From Pseudomonas sp. MYb185 (GTDB lineage Bacteria > Pseudomonadota > Gammaproteobacteria > Pseudomonadales > Pseudomonadaceae): DNA of 64,000 nucleotides. Below, piece after piece: positions 1 through 8,965 of this stretch. A model generated the notes under the pieces. That model had not been told where the DNA came from. It searched no databases and saw only the letters and a program-made list of their open reading frames with translations. Positions within the stretch are counted from its first letter, which is position 1; each line of letters begins with the position of its first letter. The position numbers and the translations under genes are program-made. The stretch spans positions 1 through 64,000 of the forward strand of contig NZ_PCQD01000003.1 of NCBI RefSeq assembly GCF_002979975.1, given 5' to 3'.

Positions 1-141
1 CAGCATCTGGCGGGTATGAAGGACTCCAAGGTCATTGTTGCGATCAACAAGGACGAGGAAGCGCCGATCTTCCAGGTGGCCGACTACGGTCTGGTGGCTG
101 ACCTGTTCGAGGCGGTGCCGGAGCTGGCTGGCAAGCTGTAA
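1..141 (+). CDS. etfA: Electron transfer flavoprotein subunit alpha, C-terminal end (partial)
   Basis: Only the last 46 codons are in the window; the 5' part lies upstream. The tail reads as the conserved FAD-binding end of EtfA, with short stretches such as [15 protein letters not shown] and [10 protein letters not shown] that are typical of the family. EtfA with EtfB forms the soluble heterodimeric flavoprotein that carries electrons from acyl-CoA and other dehydrogenases to ETF:quinone oxidoreductase. The gene ends in TAA and is followed at once by a strong intrinsic terminator, so it is the last gene of its operon. Confidence 0.9.
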   Translation, partial: QHLAGMKDSKVIVAINKDEEAPIFQVADYGLVADLFEAVPELAGKL

Positions 142-162
142 GGCTGGCCTTGCGGTAATGAG

Positions 163-189
163 AACCCGGTCCCTGTGACCGGGTTTTTT
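163..189 (+). terminator. Rho-independent terminator after etfA
   Basis: A perfect 9-bp stem (AACCCGGTC / GACCGGGTT) with a 5-nt loop runs into a T tract. It lies 22 bases after the etfA stop and closes that operon. Confidence 0.9.
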
Positions 190-384
190 ATTGCCAGCCA
201 TCCAGGCTGCGCACCAAAACAGGGCATCATCGCCATGGAGTGGCTATTTCGCACCATGATGACACTGCAGTCGCCCCTGCACTTCCCCTCAGAGCCACCA
301 CAACCGGCGCCACGCCTGCGCTGGGCGATACCGGGTCCAATTTTTGCTGAGCAACAAGTCTTCTTCAGCAAAAAGGAAATACCG

Positions 385-2517
385 GTGACCCTTCTCAGTC
401 ACAACATGGATCTGAACCAGGCCGAGCGCGGCTGGCTGCCCTGGTTCGGCGCTACCGGAAAGCTTCGCATGGGCTGGGCCTGCAAAGTGAATACGAACCG
501 CTACGCCCAGCTCGAAGATATCTTCGCCAGCCTGGCATCCACCCGGGTACGCCTGCTCCAGCAATGGTGCGACAACCAGTGGGCGATCCTGGAGGGCATC
601 GGCCAGGCCATCGGCGAGCGCCCTGCTGAAGTCAGTCGCGAAACCCTGCAACACCTGATGCATAAAATGCCGGACGCCACCGAGCTGTTCGTGCTTGAGG
701 CACAGGGGCAGGTGCTCCAAAGCAGTGCGCCCGGCCCCTTGCCCGGGTCGCCTGATCCCCGCGCGGTCCGCGCCGGCCTGCAGCAACGATTCCTGCACGG
801 TCCCTATATAGACCGGCGCACCGATACCCTGGGACCGTCGACCTCCAGTTTCCATGACGCCGTCACGCTGATGTTCTACCAGCCGCTGGCGGCGGGCGGA
901 TGTATATGTGCACGCATTCCCAATGATGTCCTGGGCGACCTGATCCAGCGCGAAGCGGGTCATATCTATCATGAGTCCGGTGACAACTACATATTCATGG
1001 CCGAGGCGCGCTTCGATCCCACCATCGAGCCGGGTCGGGCGCTGTCGCGTTCACGCTTCGAGGACAATACCTTCAGCCATGGCAGCAACCTCAAGGAGGG
1101 TATTCCAACCGCCTGGGGCACCGTCAGCGTCAGCGAGCATACCGAGTTCGAGATACGCTTTACCGACCCGGCAACCGGCCAGTTGCATCCCGGCGTGCGC
1201 GAAACCATCCGCCGGGGCGAGAACACCTTCGTTTGCTACCCCGGCTACTCGGACTACCGGCACATACCGGTGATCGGCAAAGGCGTCACCTTCTGCCTGC
1301 CCGGCTCGCCGGACCTCTGGGGCATGATGTGCGAGGCCGATCTTGAAGAGGTCTACCGCTATCGCTCGCTCAGCTACGCCCTGATGAAACAGTTCCTGCT
1401 GCTGATGGTACTGATCGCCGGCACCCAGATCGGGCTCAGTTGGTACGCTGTCGCTCCGTCTGTGGCCATCCTGGTCAACCTTGCGGTCATCACAGGGTCG
1501 GCCTGGTGGTTCTGGCGCAACGGCACGCAGAAGCTGGCACGGCGCGTGGGGCGCATGACCGAGATCGTACGCAACATTGCCGAAGGCGAAGGCAACCTGT
1601 GCCAGCGCCTGGATACCACTCGCCTGGTACCGGATGAAACCGGCGAGCTGGGGCGCTGGGTGAACAGCTTCATCGACAGTCTCGATACCATCGTCGGGCG
1701 GCTCAAGCAGGCCAGCCGGCATGCGGTGCACAACAGCGAACATATGCTCGCTCACAACCAGGACGCCAGCACCACCGCCGAGGAAGTCACACTGACCATC
1801 TCGCACATGCTCGGCATGATCGAAGCGCAGCTGCAAACGGTAAACGATGCCTCCGGTACCGCCCGGGAGATGAAGCAGACCATGGAGCGCGTGGTCGAGT
1901 CGGCACGTATGCGCCTGGAAACGGTTAGTGCCGGCACGCAGAAGATCCGCGATATCGTCGAAAGCTCGGCGCACAGCGTGCAAATGCTCGATCAACGATC
2001 CAGCGAGATCGTCGGCATGGTGTCGCTGATTACCGATATCACCGCGCAGACCAACCTGCTGGCGCTGAATGCGGCCATCGAGGCGGCGCGCGCCGGGGAG
2101 AACGGCCGCGGCTTTGCCGTCGTCGCCGGTGAGGTACGCGCGCTCGCCTCACGTACCGCCAGTGCCGCGGAAGCGATCAGCCGGGGCATCACCTCGATTC
2201 GCGATGCCACCCGTGGCGCGATCACCCTGATGGAGCAAGGCGTGGCCGATGTCGATGAGCAACTCCAGCGCGCCAACAATGCCTCGGATGATAATGATCT
2301 ATTGCACCAGACGGTGGAGACGCTGTTCGGCGTCATTGCGGCCATGGATACCAATAGCAAGGAGCATGGGCGACAGGCAGGCCAGGTCGCCCAGACTACC
2401 CAGGCACTGGCTGAGGTCATCCAGACCCTGCGCTACAACTCAAGGCAGGTGCAGGAAACAGCCACGCGCCTGCAGCAGCTGTCCGATACCTTCCAAGTCA
2501 GCTCGGACCCGGCATGA
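385..2517 (+). CDS. Methyl-accepting chemotaxis protein with cytoplasmic-looking N-terminal sensor
   Basis: A chemoreceptor of about 710 residues. The signalling tip near residues 550-590 has the conserved hairpin core ([17 protein letters not shown] and [12 protein letters not shown]), which binds CheA and CheW. Unlike ordinary receptors there is no N-terminal membrane segment: about 330 polar residues precede a single pair of transmembrane helices near residues 333-352 and 357-377, followed by a HAMP-like stretch. I infer that the sensor faces the cytoplasm. The frame is open from 175, but that start lies inside the etfA terminator. I chose GTG 385 because AAGGAA precedes it by 6 bases; ATG 406 is an alternative. 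The ligand cannot be told from sequence. Confidence 0.85.
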   Translation: MTLLSHNMDLNQAERGWLPWFGATGKLRMGWACKVNTNRYAQLEDIFASLASTRVRLLQQWCDNQWAILEGIGQAIGERPAEVSRETLQHLMHKMPDATELFVLEAQGQVLQSSAPGPLPGSPDPRAVRAGLQQRFLHGPYIDRRTDTLGPSTSSFHDAVTLMFYQPLAAGGCICARIPNDVLGDLIQREAGHIYHESGDNYIFMAEARFDPTIEPGRALSRSRFEDNTFSHGSNLKEGIPTAWGTVSVSEHTEFEIRFTDPATGQLHPGVRETIRRGENTFVCYPGYSDYRHIPVIGKGVTFCLPGSPDLWGMMCEADLEEVYRYRSLSYALMKQFLLLMVLIAGTQIGLSWYAVAPSVAILVNLAVITGSAWWFWRNGTQKLARRVGRMTEIVRNIAEGEGNLCQRLDTTRLVPDETGELGRWVNSFIDSLDTIVGRLKQASRHAVHNSEHMLAHNQDASTTAEEVTLTISHMLGMIEAQLQTVNDASGTAREMKQTMERVVESARMRLETVSAGTQKIRDIVESSAHSVQMLDQRSSEIVGMVSLITDITAQTNLLALNAAIEAARAGENGRGFAVVAGEVRALASRTASAAEAISRGITSIRDATRGAITLMEQGVADVDEQLQRANNASDDNDLLHQTVETLFGVIAAMDTNSKEHGRQAGQVAQTTQALAEVIQTLRYNSRQVQETATRLQQLSDTFQVSSDPA

Positions 2518-2634
2518 CCTCCTGCCGGTCGCCCCGGGCAGCTGTTGGTCGCTGGCGTGACTTCGGTCAATGTCTGGCCCGACGCATGCCGCTATCCTCC
2601 GCGGCTTTCTTGTCTTGTAAACAGGATCGTCCCC

Positions 2635-3936
2635 ATGCCCCAAGCCCCCGAACTGCTGGCCCCGGCCGGCACCCTCAAAGCCATGCGTTATGCCTTCGCC
2701 TATGGCGCCGATGCGGTCTATGCCGGCCAGCCGCGCTACAGCCTGCGTGTACGCGAGAATGACTTCCACAACCCGGCGGTGCTGGCCGAAGCGATTGCCG
2801 AGGCGCACGCGCTGGGCAAGAAGTTCTACCTGGCGAGCAACATCGCCGCGCACAACAGCAAGGTGGCCACCTACATCCGCGACCTGGAAGAGATCGTGGC
2901 GATGGGACCGGACGCGCTGATCATGTCCGATCCCGGGCTGATCATGCTGGTACGCGAGCGCTGGCCACAGCTGCCGGTGCATCTGTCGGTGCAGGCCAAT
3001 GCCACCAACTGGGCAACGGTGAAGTTCTGGCAGCAACAGGGCCTGGAGCGGGTGATCCTGTCCCGCGAGCTGTCGCTGGACGAGATCGAGGAAGTACGCC
3101 GCCAGTGCCCGGACATGCAGCTGGAGGTGTTCGTGCACGGCGCGCTGTGCATCGCCTATTCCGGCCGCTGCCTGCTATCCGGCTATTTCAATCACCGCGA
3201 TGCCAACCAGGGCGCCTGTACCAACGCCTGCCGCTGGAAATACGACCTGCAGCCGGCGCAGGAGACCGCCGAGGGCAACGTCGAACCGCTGGTCCAGGAG
3301 GTGCAGCCGCAACCGGTCTATCTGCTCAACCAGAGCGACAAGCCGGACGAGCAGATGGCCATCGAGGAGGACGAGCACGGTACCTACATCATGAACTCCA
3401 AGGACCTGCGCGCCGTGCAGCACGTACAGCGCTTCGTCGACATGGGTATGCATTCGCTGAAGATCGAGGGACGCACCAAGTCGTATTTCTATGTCGCCCG
3501 TACCGTGCAGACCTACCGGCGGGCGATCGATGACGCCGTGGCCGGACGTCCCTTCGACCTGGGGCTGATGGACGACCTGGAAAGCCTGGCCAACCGCGGC
3601 TACACCGAGGGCTTCTATCGCCGCCACCCGCCGGGGGTCTATCAGAACTATGAGCGGGGCAGTTCCAGTATGCTGCGGCACCAGTTTGTCGGCGAGGTAC
3701 TGGAGGATCTGGGCGACTGGCTGAGTATCGAAGTAAAAAATCGCTTCGCATTGGGTGACCAGCTGGAACTCATGAGCCCTTCCGGCAATCATAGCTTCGC
3801 TTTGCACTCACTGCTGGATCGCCACGGGCAGCCGACCGAGGTTGCGCCTGGCACTGGCCATATAGTGCGCATTCCCAAACCGGACGGTATCGATGTGAAT
3901 AAAGCGTTGCTGCTGCGTTACCTGCCGGTTAGCTGA
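2635..3936 (+). CDS. trhP: tRNA 5-hydroxyuridine synthase TrhP (YegQ, peptidase U32 family)
   Basis: This 433-residue protein matches the YegQ/TrhP branch of the U32 'peptidase' family, which hydroxylates uridine 34 in some tRNAs in a prephenate-dependent reaction. The N terminus (PELLAPAGTLKAMRYAFAYG) is the family signature. Four cysteines at about C172, C179, C195 and C199 lie where the family binds its iron-sulfur cluster. A KIEGRTKS stretch and a C-terminal beta-barrel-like region follow. E. coli YegQ is about 450 residues, so this is full length. ATG 2635 is preceded by ACAGGA; the frame is open further upstream without a better start. Confidence 0.9.
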   Translation: MPQAPELLAPAGTLKAMRYAFAYGADAVYAGQPRYSLRVRENDFHNPAVLAEAIAEAHALGKKFYLASNIAAHNSKVATYIRDLEEIVAMGPDALIMSDPGLIMLVRERWPQLPVHLSVQANATNWATVKFWQQQGLERVILSRELSLDEIEEVRRQCPDMQLEVFVHGALCIAYSGRCLLSGYFNHRDANQGACTNACRWKYDLQPAQETAEGNVEPLVQEVQPQPVYLLNQSDKPDEQMAIEEDEHGTYIMNSKDLRAVQHVQRFVDMGMHSLKIEGRTKSYFYVARTVQTYRRAIDDAVAGRPFDLGLMDDLESLANRGYTEGFYRRHPPGVYQNYERGSSSMLRHQFVGEVLEDLGDWLSIEVKNRFALGDQLELMSPSGNHSFALHSLLDRHGQPTEVAPGTGHIVRIPKPDGIDVNKALLLRYLPVS

Positions 3937-4045
3937 CCGGTAGCTGAACAGCCCACGTAAATATTCGCTCAGTTGGTCAGTTCATGGTTTACTTGCGCGC
4001 TTGCCCAGCGCTGTTTTTCCTCTGACCACGGAGCTCCGTAATAAA

Positions 4046-4843
4046 ATGGATTGGTTGCAAGTTGTGGTGTTGGCCCTGCTCCAGGGCTTGACCGAGTTTC
4101 TGCCTGTCTCCAGCTCAGCCCACCTGATCCTGGTTCCCGCCCTCACCGGCTGGCCGGATCAGGGCCTGGCGTTCGATGTCGCGCTGCACTTCGGCAGCCT
4201 GTTCGCGGTGCTGCTGTATTTCCGCCGCGACCTGATCAACATGACCAGCAGTTGGACGCAATCACTGGCTACCCGCAAGCTGGATGATGATGCACGTCTG
4301 GCCTGGGGGGTGATCTTCGCCACCATTCCGGTGGGGCTGGCCGGCCTGGCGTTCAAGGATGAGATCGAGCTGTATCTGCGCTCGCCCTTCTATCTTGCCA
4401 TTGGCCTGGTGGTATTCGGCCTGCTGCTGGGTTGGGCCGACTGGCGCTTCCGCGGCAACCGCCTGGTGAACCAGATGACCTGGAAGGATGTGCTGATCAT
4501 CGGCTGCGCCCAGGCACTGGCGTTGTTCCCCGGCACCTCCCGCGCAGGCGTCACCATCACCGCCGCGCTGCTGCTGGGGCTGAGCCGTGAAGCCGCTTCG
4601 CGCTTCTCCTTCCTGCTGTCGATCCCGGTGATCCTGCTGGCTTGTCTGCTCAAGACCAAGGACCTGGTGGAAGCCCAGGTACCAGTGGAATGGGGCGCGA
4701 TGGCCCTGGGGATACTGGTGTCGGCCGTGAGCGCCTTCCTCTGCATCCACTACTTCCTGGTGTTCATCAAGCGCATCGGCATGCAACCCTTCGTGATCTA
4801 CCGGATCATCCTCGGTATCGCGCTGCTGGTGGTGTTCTACTGA
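4046..4843 (+). CDS. uppP: Undecaprenyl-diphosphatase UppP (BacA)
   Basis: An integral membrane enzyme of 265 residues that removes the distal phosphate of undecaprenyl diphosphate, recycling the lipid carrier for peptidoglycan and O-antigen. Both BacA signatures are visible: QGLTEFLPVSSSAH at residues 13-26 (with the essential Glu17) and FPGTSRAG near 161-168. Hydrophobic helices fill the rest. ATG 4046 has GGAG 10 bases upstream. Its activity is linked to bacitracin tolerance in other bacteria. It stands alone, followed by a palindromic repeat and a convergent gene. Confidence 0.96.
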   Translation: MDWLQVVVLALLQGLTEFLPVSSSAHLILVPALTGWPDQGLAFDVALHFGSLFAVLLYFRRDLINMTSSWTQSLATRKLDDDARLAWGVIFATIPVGLAGLAFKDEIELYLRSPFYLAIGLVVFGLLLGWADWRFRGNRLVNQMTWKDVLIIGCAQALALFPGTSRAGVTITAALLLGLSREAASRFSFLLSIPVILLACLLKTKDLVEAQVPVEWGAMALGILVSAVSAFLCIHYFLVFIKRIGMQPFVIYRIILGIALLVVFY

Positions 4844-4875
4844 CCGGAGGCCCCCACCGGCGTCCCTGCAAACCC

Positions 4876-4935
4876 CAGGCGTAGCGCGAGCGCGCTACAC
4901 CCCGGGGCTGTGTGGGAGCGCCGCCTCGGCGCGAT
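4876..4935. repeat. REP-like palindrome (GTAGCGC ... GCGCTAC type)
   Basis: A short palindrome reading GTAGCGCGAGCGCGCTACACC is followed by a GC-rich stretch between convergent uppP and oprC. The core GTAGCGC...GCGCTACACC recurs near 34727-34745 and three times within 48250-48690, so it is a dispersed intergenic repeat family of this genome. Confidence 0.55.
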
Positions 4936-4945
4936 CAGCGGCGTA

Positions 4946-7063
4946 TCAGAAGCTTAGATCCAGCTTGGCCCACAGCGTGCGGCCCGGCTCGTTGAACCGC
5001 GCATCGGCCGGGAAGCCGAAGCCGGCATTGCCGGCCAGGTTGAGATGCTCGGCGTAGGCCTTGTCCAGCAGATTATCCACCCCGGCACTGACGGTCACCT
5101 CATCGGTGAAACGATAGGCGGCGTTCAGCGACAGCACGCCGAACCCCGCCGAATCGCCAATATCCCGACCAGTGACATTGCCCTTGTCCTGGGCTGTGCG
5201 GCTCTGCGCCGCCACTACCCGCCAAAGCGCACCGGCACTCCAGTTGTCCCGCGCGTAGGTCAGGTTGAAGCGGGCATCCAGCGGTGGCATCTGCGGCAAT
5301 GCCTCACCGTCGCTGCGGTTGCGACCCCAGGCCCAGGCCAGACTGGCATCGGTCTGCCAGTTGTCGGTCAGTTCCCAGGCCACGCCGGTTTCAGCGCCCA
5401 TGATGCGCGCGTCGATATTGTCGGCGCTGCTGGCCATGCCGCTGTAGTCGAACAGGATGAAATCCCGCACCACGCCAGCATACCCGGAGACCCAGGCCTG
5501 CAGGCCGTCACGCTGATACTGCAGCCCGACATCCAGCTGGGTGGTGCGCTCCGGATCGACGCCGTCAAAGGCATTGACCGCACCGACTGCCTGCCTGGGC
5601 GAGAACAGCTCCCAGTAATCCGGGAAGCGCTGCACATGCCCGATGCCGACATAGGCGGTGGCCGGCAGACTGGACAGGTCCTGCTCCAGCCGCAGGAAAG
5701 CGGCAGGCAGGGTTTCGCGGCGGGTATCACCAGCGGTGGGGTTGGGCATGGCATGGCCGCCGTGCATGCCGCCGCTGACGGTGGCGCGGAAGTCCTCGAC
5801 ATGATGCTGGTCCAGGCGCATGCCGCCAATCAGCCGCTGGTGCTCCCGGCGTGACCAGGTCAGCTCGGAGAACACACCGATCTGGCTGAAGGCGGCATCC
5901 TTGTTCCAGGGCTGGTCCCGGTAGGCATCCACCCCCATGCCGCTGCGGGTACGATGGGTATTGCGCTGGGCGTCGGCACCCGCCAACAACTCCAGATCAT
6001 CCCATGCCCAGGTTGATGCCAGCCGTGCTCCCAGGGTGCGGCGGTCGACGTTCGATGCCATCGGCTGCGGCATCATCCCCGAGGGGGTGCGCAGGCTGTA
6101 GTTGTCCATCACGTGATCGGCATAGTTGTAATACAGACGTGCCTCCAGCTCCCGCAGCGCGCCACCGTTGAACCGCTTCTCGAAACGCAGGCCGAGGCTT
6201 TCGCGCTCGAACTGCGAGCCATCCATGCCGCGCCCGGCATAGCGCGCCTCGCCATCACCGGCACCGACGCTGAACTCCAGCAGCGTGTCGTCATCCGGCG
6301 TCCAGCCCAGGGCCAGATCGGTATTCCACTTGTTCCAGCGCGACGGGATACGGTCGCCATTGCCGTCCTTGTAATCGCCGGAGCGGGAGCGGTTGCCGCT
6401 CAGGCGCAGGTAGCCATCACGGCTGCCGATGGCGCCATCCACCTGCACATCGCGCCGGGTGTTGGAACCGGCTACGACGCTGGCATCCAGCCGGCTACCG
6501 GGCTCGTCGAAACTCTCCGGCAGACGCTCGAACAACACCGTGCCAGCTGAGGCTCCGGGGCCCCAGGCAACCGTCTGCGGCCCCTTGATCACGGTCAGTT
6601 GATCGAAGTTCTGCGGAGCGATATAGGAGGATGGCGCATCCATGCGCGACGGGCAGGCGCCGAGCATCTCGCCACCATTGGTCAGCAGTTTCAGCCGCGA
6701 GCCGAACATGCCGCGCAGTACCGGATCGCTGTTGCTACCACCCCCACGGACCGCGGAGAAACCGGGGATGGTCTTCAGATAATCCGCCCCATCGCTGGCC
6801 GGGATCGGCTGGCGGGCCTGCTTCGGGTTGGTGATGATGGTCAGCGGTGAGTCCTGTTGCACCGCGGTGATGACCCGCGGCGGCAGCAACAGTTGATCAA
6901 GCTGATGCGAATGGGAGTCATGCTGCTCACTCGCCAGCACGCCGCTGGCAACGGTGATCAACAAAGCGGCATGGGCAGCCTGCCAGCGCAGGCGAGCGGG
7001 CCGCAGGGAAAAGGAATCGGACAGGCACACGCGCGCCTGATGGCCACGAATAGGTCGGGACAT
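4946..7063 (-). CDS. oprC: TonB-dependent copper receptor OprC
   Basis: A 705-residue outer-membrane receptor: signal peptide, plug domain, then a 22-strand-type barrel ending in a C-terminal phenylalanine (KLDLSF). The plug carries GGEMLGACPSRMD and IKGPQTVAWGPGASAGTV, typical of the TonB-copper family. The Cu(I)-site motifs known from P. aeruginosa OprC are both present: C-x3-M at C137/M141 and H-x-M at H317/M319. It imports copper and related azurin/methanobactin-type cargo in a TonB-dependent way. It lies 54 bases downstream of the DUF2946 gene on the same strand, probably one transcript. Confidence 0.93.
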   Translation of the reverse strand: MSRPIRGHQARVCLSDSFSLRPARLRWQAAHAALLITVASGVLASEQHDSHSHQLDQLLLPPRVITAVQQDSPLTIITNPKQARQPIPASDGADYLKTIPGFSAVRGGGSNSDPVLRGMFGSRLKLLTNGGEMLGACPSRMDAPSSYIAPQNFDQLTVIKGPQTVAWGPGASAGTVLFERLPESFDEPGSRLDASVVAGSNTRRDVQVDGAIGSRDGYLRLSGNRSRSGDYKDGNGDRIPSRWNKWNTDLALGWTPDDDTLLEFSVGAGDGEARYAGRGMDGSQFERESLGLRFEKRFNGGALRELEARLYYNYADHVMDNYSLRTPSGMMPQPMASNVDRRTLGARLASTWAWDDLELLAGADAQRNTHRTRSGMGVDAYRDQPWNKDAAFSQIGVFSELTWSRREHQRLIGGMRLDQHHVEDFRATVSGGMHGGHAMPNPTAGDTRRETLPAAFLRLEQDLSSLPATAYVGIGHVQRFPDYWELFSPRQAVGAVNAFDGVDPERTTQLDVGLQYQRDGLQAWVSGYAGVVRDFILFDYSGMASSADNIDARIMGAETGVAWELTDNWQTDASLAWAWGRNRSDGEALPQMPPLDARFNLTYARDNWSAGALWRVVAAQSRTAQDKGNVTGRDIGDSAGFGVLSLNAAYRFTDEVTVSAGVDNLLDKAYAEHLNLAGNAGFGFPADARFNEPGRTLWAKLDLSF

Positions 7064-7117
7064 GGGTAAATTTCCACTTCAATGGTTTGTATGGCCGTGC
7101 GGACACGGCGGCGGACA

Positions 7118-7540
7118 TCAGCAGTGGAAGGTTGCGGGAGGGGCGCGGGCATACCCCGCACTGCGGCGCCATATCGGCAGTAGCGGCGCGGCGGGCAGTG
7201 CCAGGAAACGCTCCGGCTCGTGCCGGGGCAGAATCAGCTTGAGCGACAGCGTCAATGGCGGACTGAGGGTCAGGAGCTCGCAGTAGCCACACAGCTCCAG
7301 CGCTGCCAGCCAGTCCGGTGCGCTGCCCGACGCCGCGCGATGATGGGCATAGGCGGAGGAAGCGTCTCCGTGCCCGGCATGCTGATGATGCTCGCTGCTC
7401 CGCGCAGCCGCCTGCGCCAGTTGCAGCGCCGAGTACAACGGGCCGACATGAATCATCAGCATGGCGAACAGGCCAAGCCGGATACTCAGTGTCGAAAGCC
7501 GCTTACGTACCACCAGCCCATCCTTGATCAACGACGACAT
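7118..7540 (-). CDS. DUF2946 family small membrane/periplasmic protein
   Basis: 140 residues with an N-terminal hydrophobic segment, a His-rich middle (SSEHHQHAGHGD, YAHHRAA) and a C-x2-C pair (LCGYCEL), the layout of DUF2946 proteins. These often sit beside copper receptors and are thought to bind or handle copper; no reaction is known. It precedes oprC in the same direction, which supports a copper role. Start ATG 7540 is the first in frame; no strong Shine-Dalgarno is visible, so the start is uncertain. Confidence 0.7.
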   Translation of the reverse strand: MSSLIKDGLVVRKRLSTLSIRLGLFAMLMIHVGPLYSALQLAQAAARSSEHHQHAGHGDASSAYAHHRAASGSAPDWLAALELCGYCELLTLSPPLTLSLKLILPRHEPERFLALPAAPLLPIWRRSAGYARAPPATFHC

Positions 7541-7598
7541 GGCCCCCGTGGAGCCGGTAACAACCCGGATGATCCCACGGCCGGCCTGGAGAAAGCAT

Positions 7599-7613
7599 GT
7601 GACAGGAAGTCAC
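7599..7613. promoter_or_regulatory. Inverted repeat upstream of the copper pair (possible operator)
   Basis: GTGAC-AGGAA-GTCAC is a perfect 5-bp inverted repeat about 60 bases upstream of the DUF2946-oprC start. Position and symmetry fit a metal-responsive regulator site, but I cannot match it to a known box. Confidence 0.3.
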
Positions 7614-7795
7614 AGAGATCCCGCCAAGCCAACCCGGTATGGTTTCCCAGGTGGACTGCCCGCAGTGTAGGGGAAAAATCGCTGCAGACTCTTGGCCGAG
7701 ATCAAATTGCATGCATTCTTGACTTGCGTCAGCAGCGGTCGCCGAGACACATTATAATTTGCCATCAATATCATAACGACATTACCCGAGCACCC

Positions 7796-8947
7796 ATGCT
7801 GCCCTTTGCCGACCTGCTGCGCCGTCGCCTCAACTCGCTGTTGCCTGCCGAGCTGGAACCCCATGAACGGCTGAAACTGCTGATCCCCTTCCACCACTCG
7901 CTGCTGGTCAGCCGCCACCGGGCCGGACTGATCGTCGACCGGGTCCGCCTGTTCGCCCTGCTGTTCGCTCTGCTCACCCCCCTGTGGGCGGTGGTCGATC
8001 TGATTGTCTTTCCCTACCCTTTATGGAGCCAACTGCTGGGATTGCGGCTGGTGGTGTGCCTGGCGTTCTTCAGCCTGCTGCTGTTCTATCGCGAGCGTGG
8101 ACGCATGACCGATGCCTACCTGGCCATGTTCATCCTGTTCGCCATTCCCACCCTGTTCTATGTCAGTTCGCACACCCTGCTGGCGCATTACGAGCTGGTC
8201 GACATGCCCGCCGCGGTCGCTGCCGGCTACGCTTTCCTGCCGTTCGTGTTGATGGCCGGCCTGGCCTTGTTTCCCTTGACGCTGCTGGAGAACCTGCTGA
8301 TCGCCATGGTGTTGCTGCTGGCCCAGGCCGTGGCCGGCTACCTGAACTGGTCAACACTGAACTGGCCGTCCTTCGTCGGCGCCTTCTGGCTGCTGATCCT
8401 GATAGCCGGGGTCACCGGCCTGGCCTGCATGAGCCAGCTGGCATTCATGATGGCGCTGCTGCGCCAGGCGATCCGCGATGACCTGACCGGCGTGTTCAGC
8501 CGCAACAGTGGCGAGGAGATCCTGCAGGTACAGTGGAACACCAGCCTGCGCAACAACAGCGCCCTGTCGCTGGCGTTCATCGATCTGGACCACTTCAAGC
8601 AGATCAACGATACCTTCGGCCACGCCACCGGCGATGATGCCCTGCGTGCGGCCAGCCTGCATATCCAGGACTGCATGCGCAGCTCCGACAGCCTGGTGCG
8701 CTGGGGCGGCGAGGAGTTCCTGCTGATCATGCCCGACACCGACATGACCCGCGCCCGCCAGGCCCTGGAACGGCTGCAGGCCACCGGACTGGGCCAGCGT
8801 CCGGACGGTACCCCGCTGACCGCCAGTATCGGCCTGGCCGAGCGCTACTTCGACCACATCGAGGTGCCCCAGCAACTGCTGACCCTGGCCGACAAGCGCA
8901 TGTACAAGGCCAAGGCCGCCGGGCGCAACTGCATCTGCGCCCTGTAG
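7796..8947 (+). CDS. Membrane-bound diguanylate cyclase (GGDEF)
   Basis: 383 residues: about six hydrophobic helices between residues 45 and 225, then a GGDEF domain. The active-site loop is GGEEF at residues 304-308, and the allosteric I-site RxxD is present (R295-S-S-D298), so a product-inhibited c-di-GMP synthase is expected. Other family marks are DDLTGVFSR, DLDHFKQINDTFGHATGD and ADKRMYKAKAAGRN. No periplasmic sensor domain is evident, so the signal may be membrane-derived. ATG 7796 was chosen because the TM region starts shortly after; the open frame runs upstream through the intergenic region and is not credible there. Confidence 0.9.
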   Translation: MLPFADLLRRRLNSLLPAELEPHERLKLLIPFHHSLLVSRHRAGLIVDRVRLFALLFALLTPLWAVVDLIVFPYPLWSQLLGLRLVVCLAFFSLLLFYRERGRMTDAYLAMFILFAIPTLFYVSSHTLLAHYELVDMPAAVAAGYAFLPFVLMAGLALFPLTLLENLLIAMVLLLAQAVAGYLNWSTLNWPSFVGAFWLLILIAGVTGLACMSQLAFMMALLRQAIRDDLTGVFSRNSGEEILQVQWNTSLRNNSALSLAFIDLDHFKQINDTFGHATGDDALRAASLHIQDCMRSSDSLVRWGGEEFLLIMPDTDMTRARQALERLQATGLGQRPDGTPLTASIGLAERYFDHIEVPQQLLTLADKRMYKAKAAGRNCICAL

Positions 8948-8965
8948 CGTCCAGGGGCTGTGCCC

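Noticed and set aside
175-384. Extended N terminus for the chemoreceptor
   Set aside because: It would start inside the etfA terminator and has no ribosome site; GTG 385 with AAGGAA is better.
7719-7758. TTGACT and TATAAT as a promoter for the diguanylate cyclase
   Set aside because: The two hexamers are 28 bases apart, far beyond the 16-18 needed.
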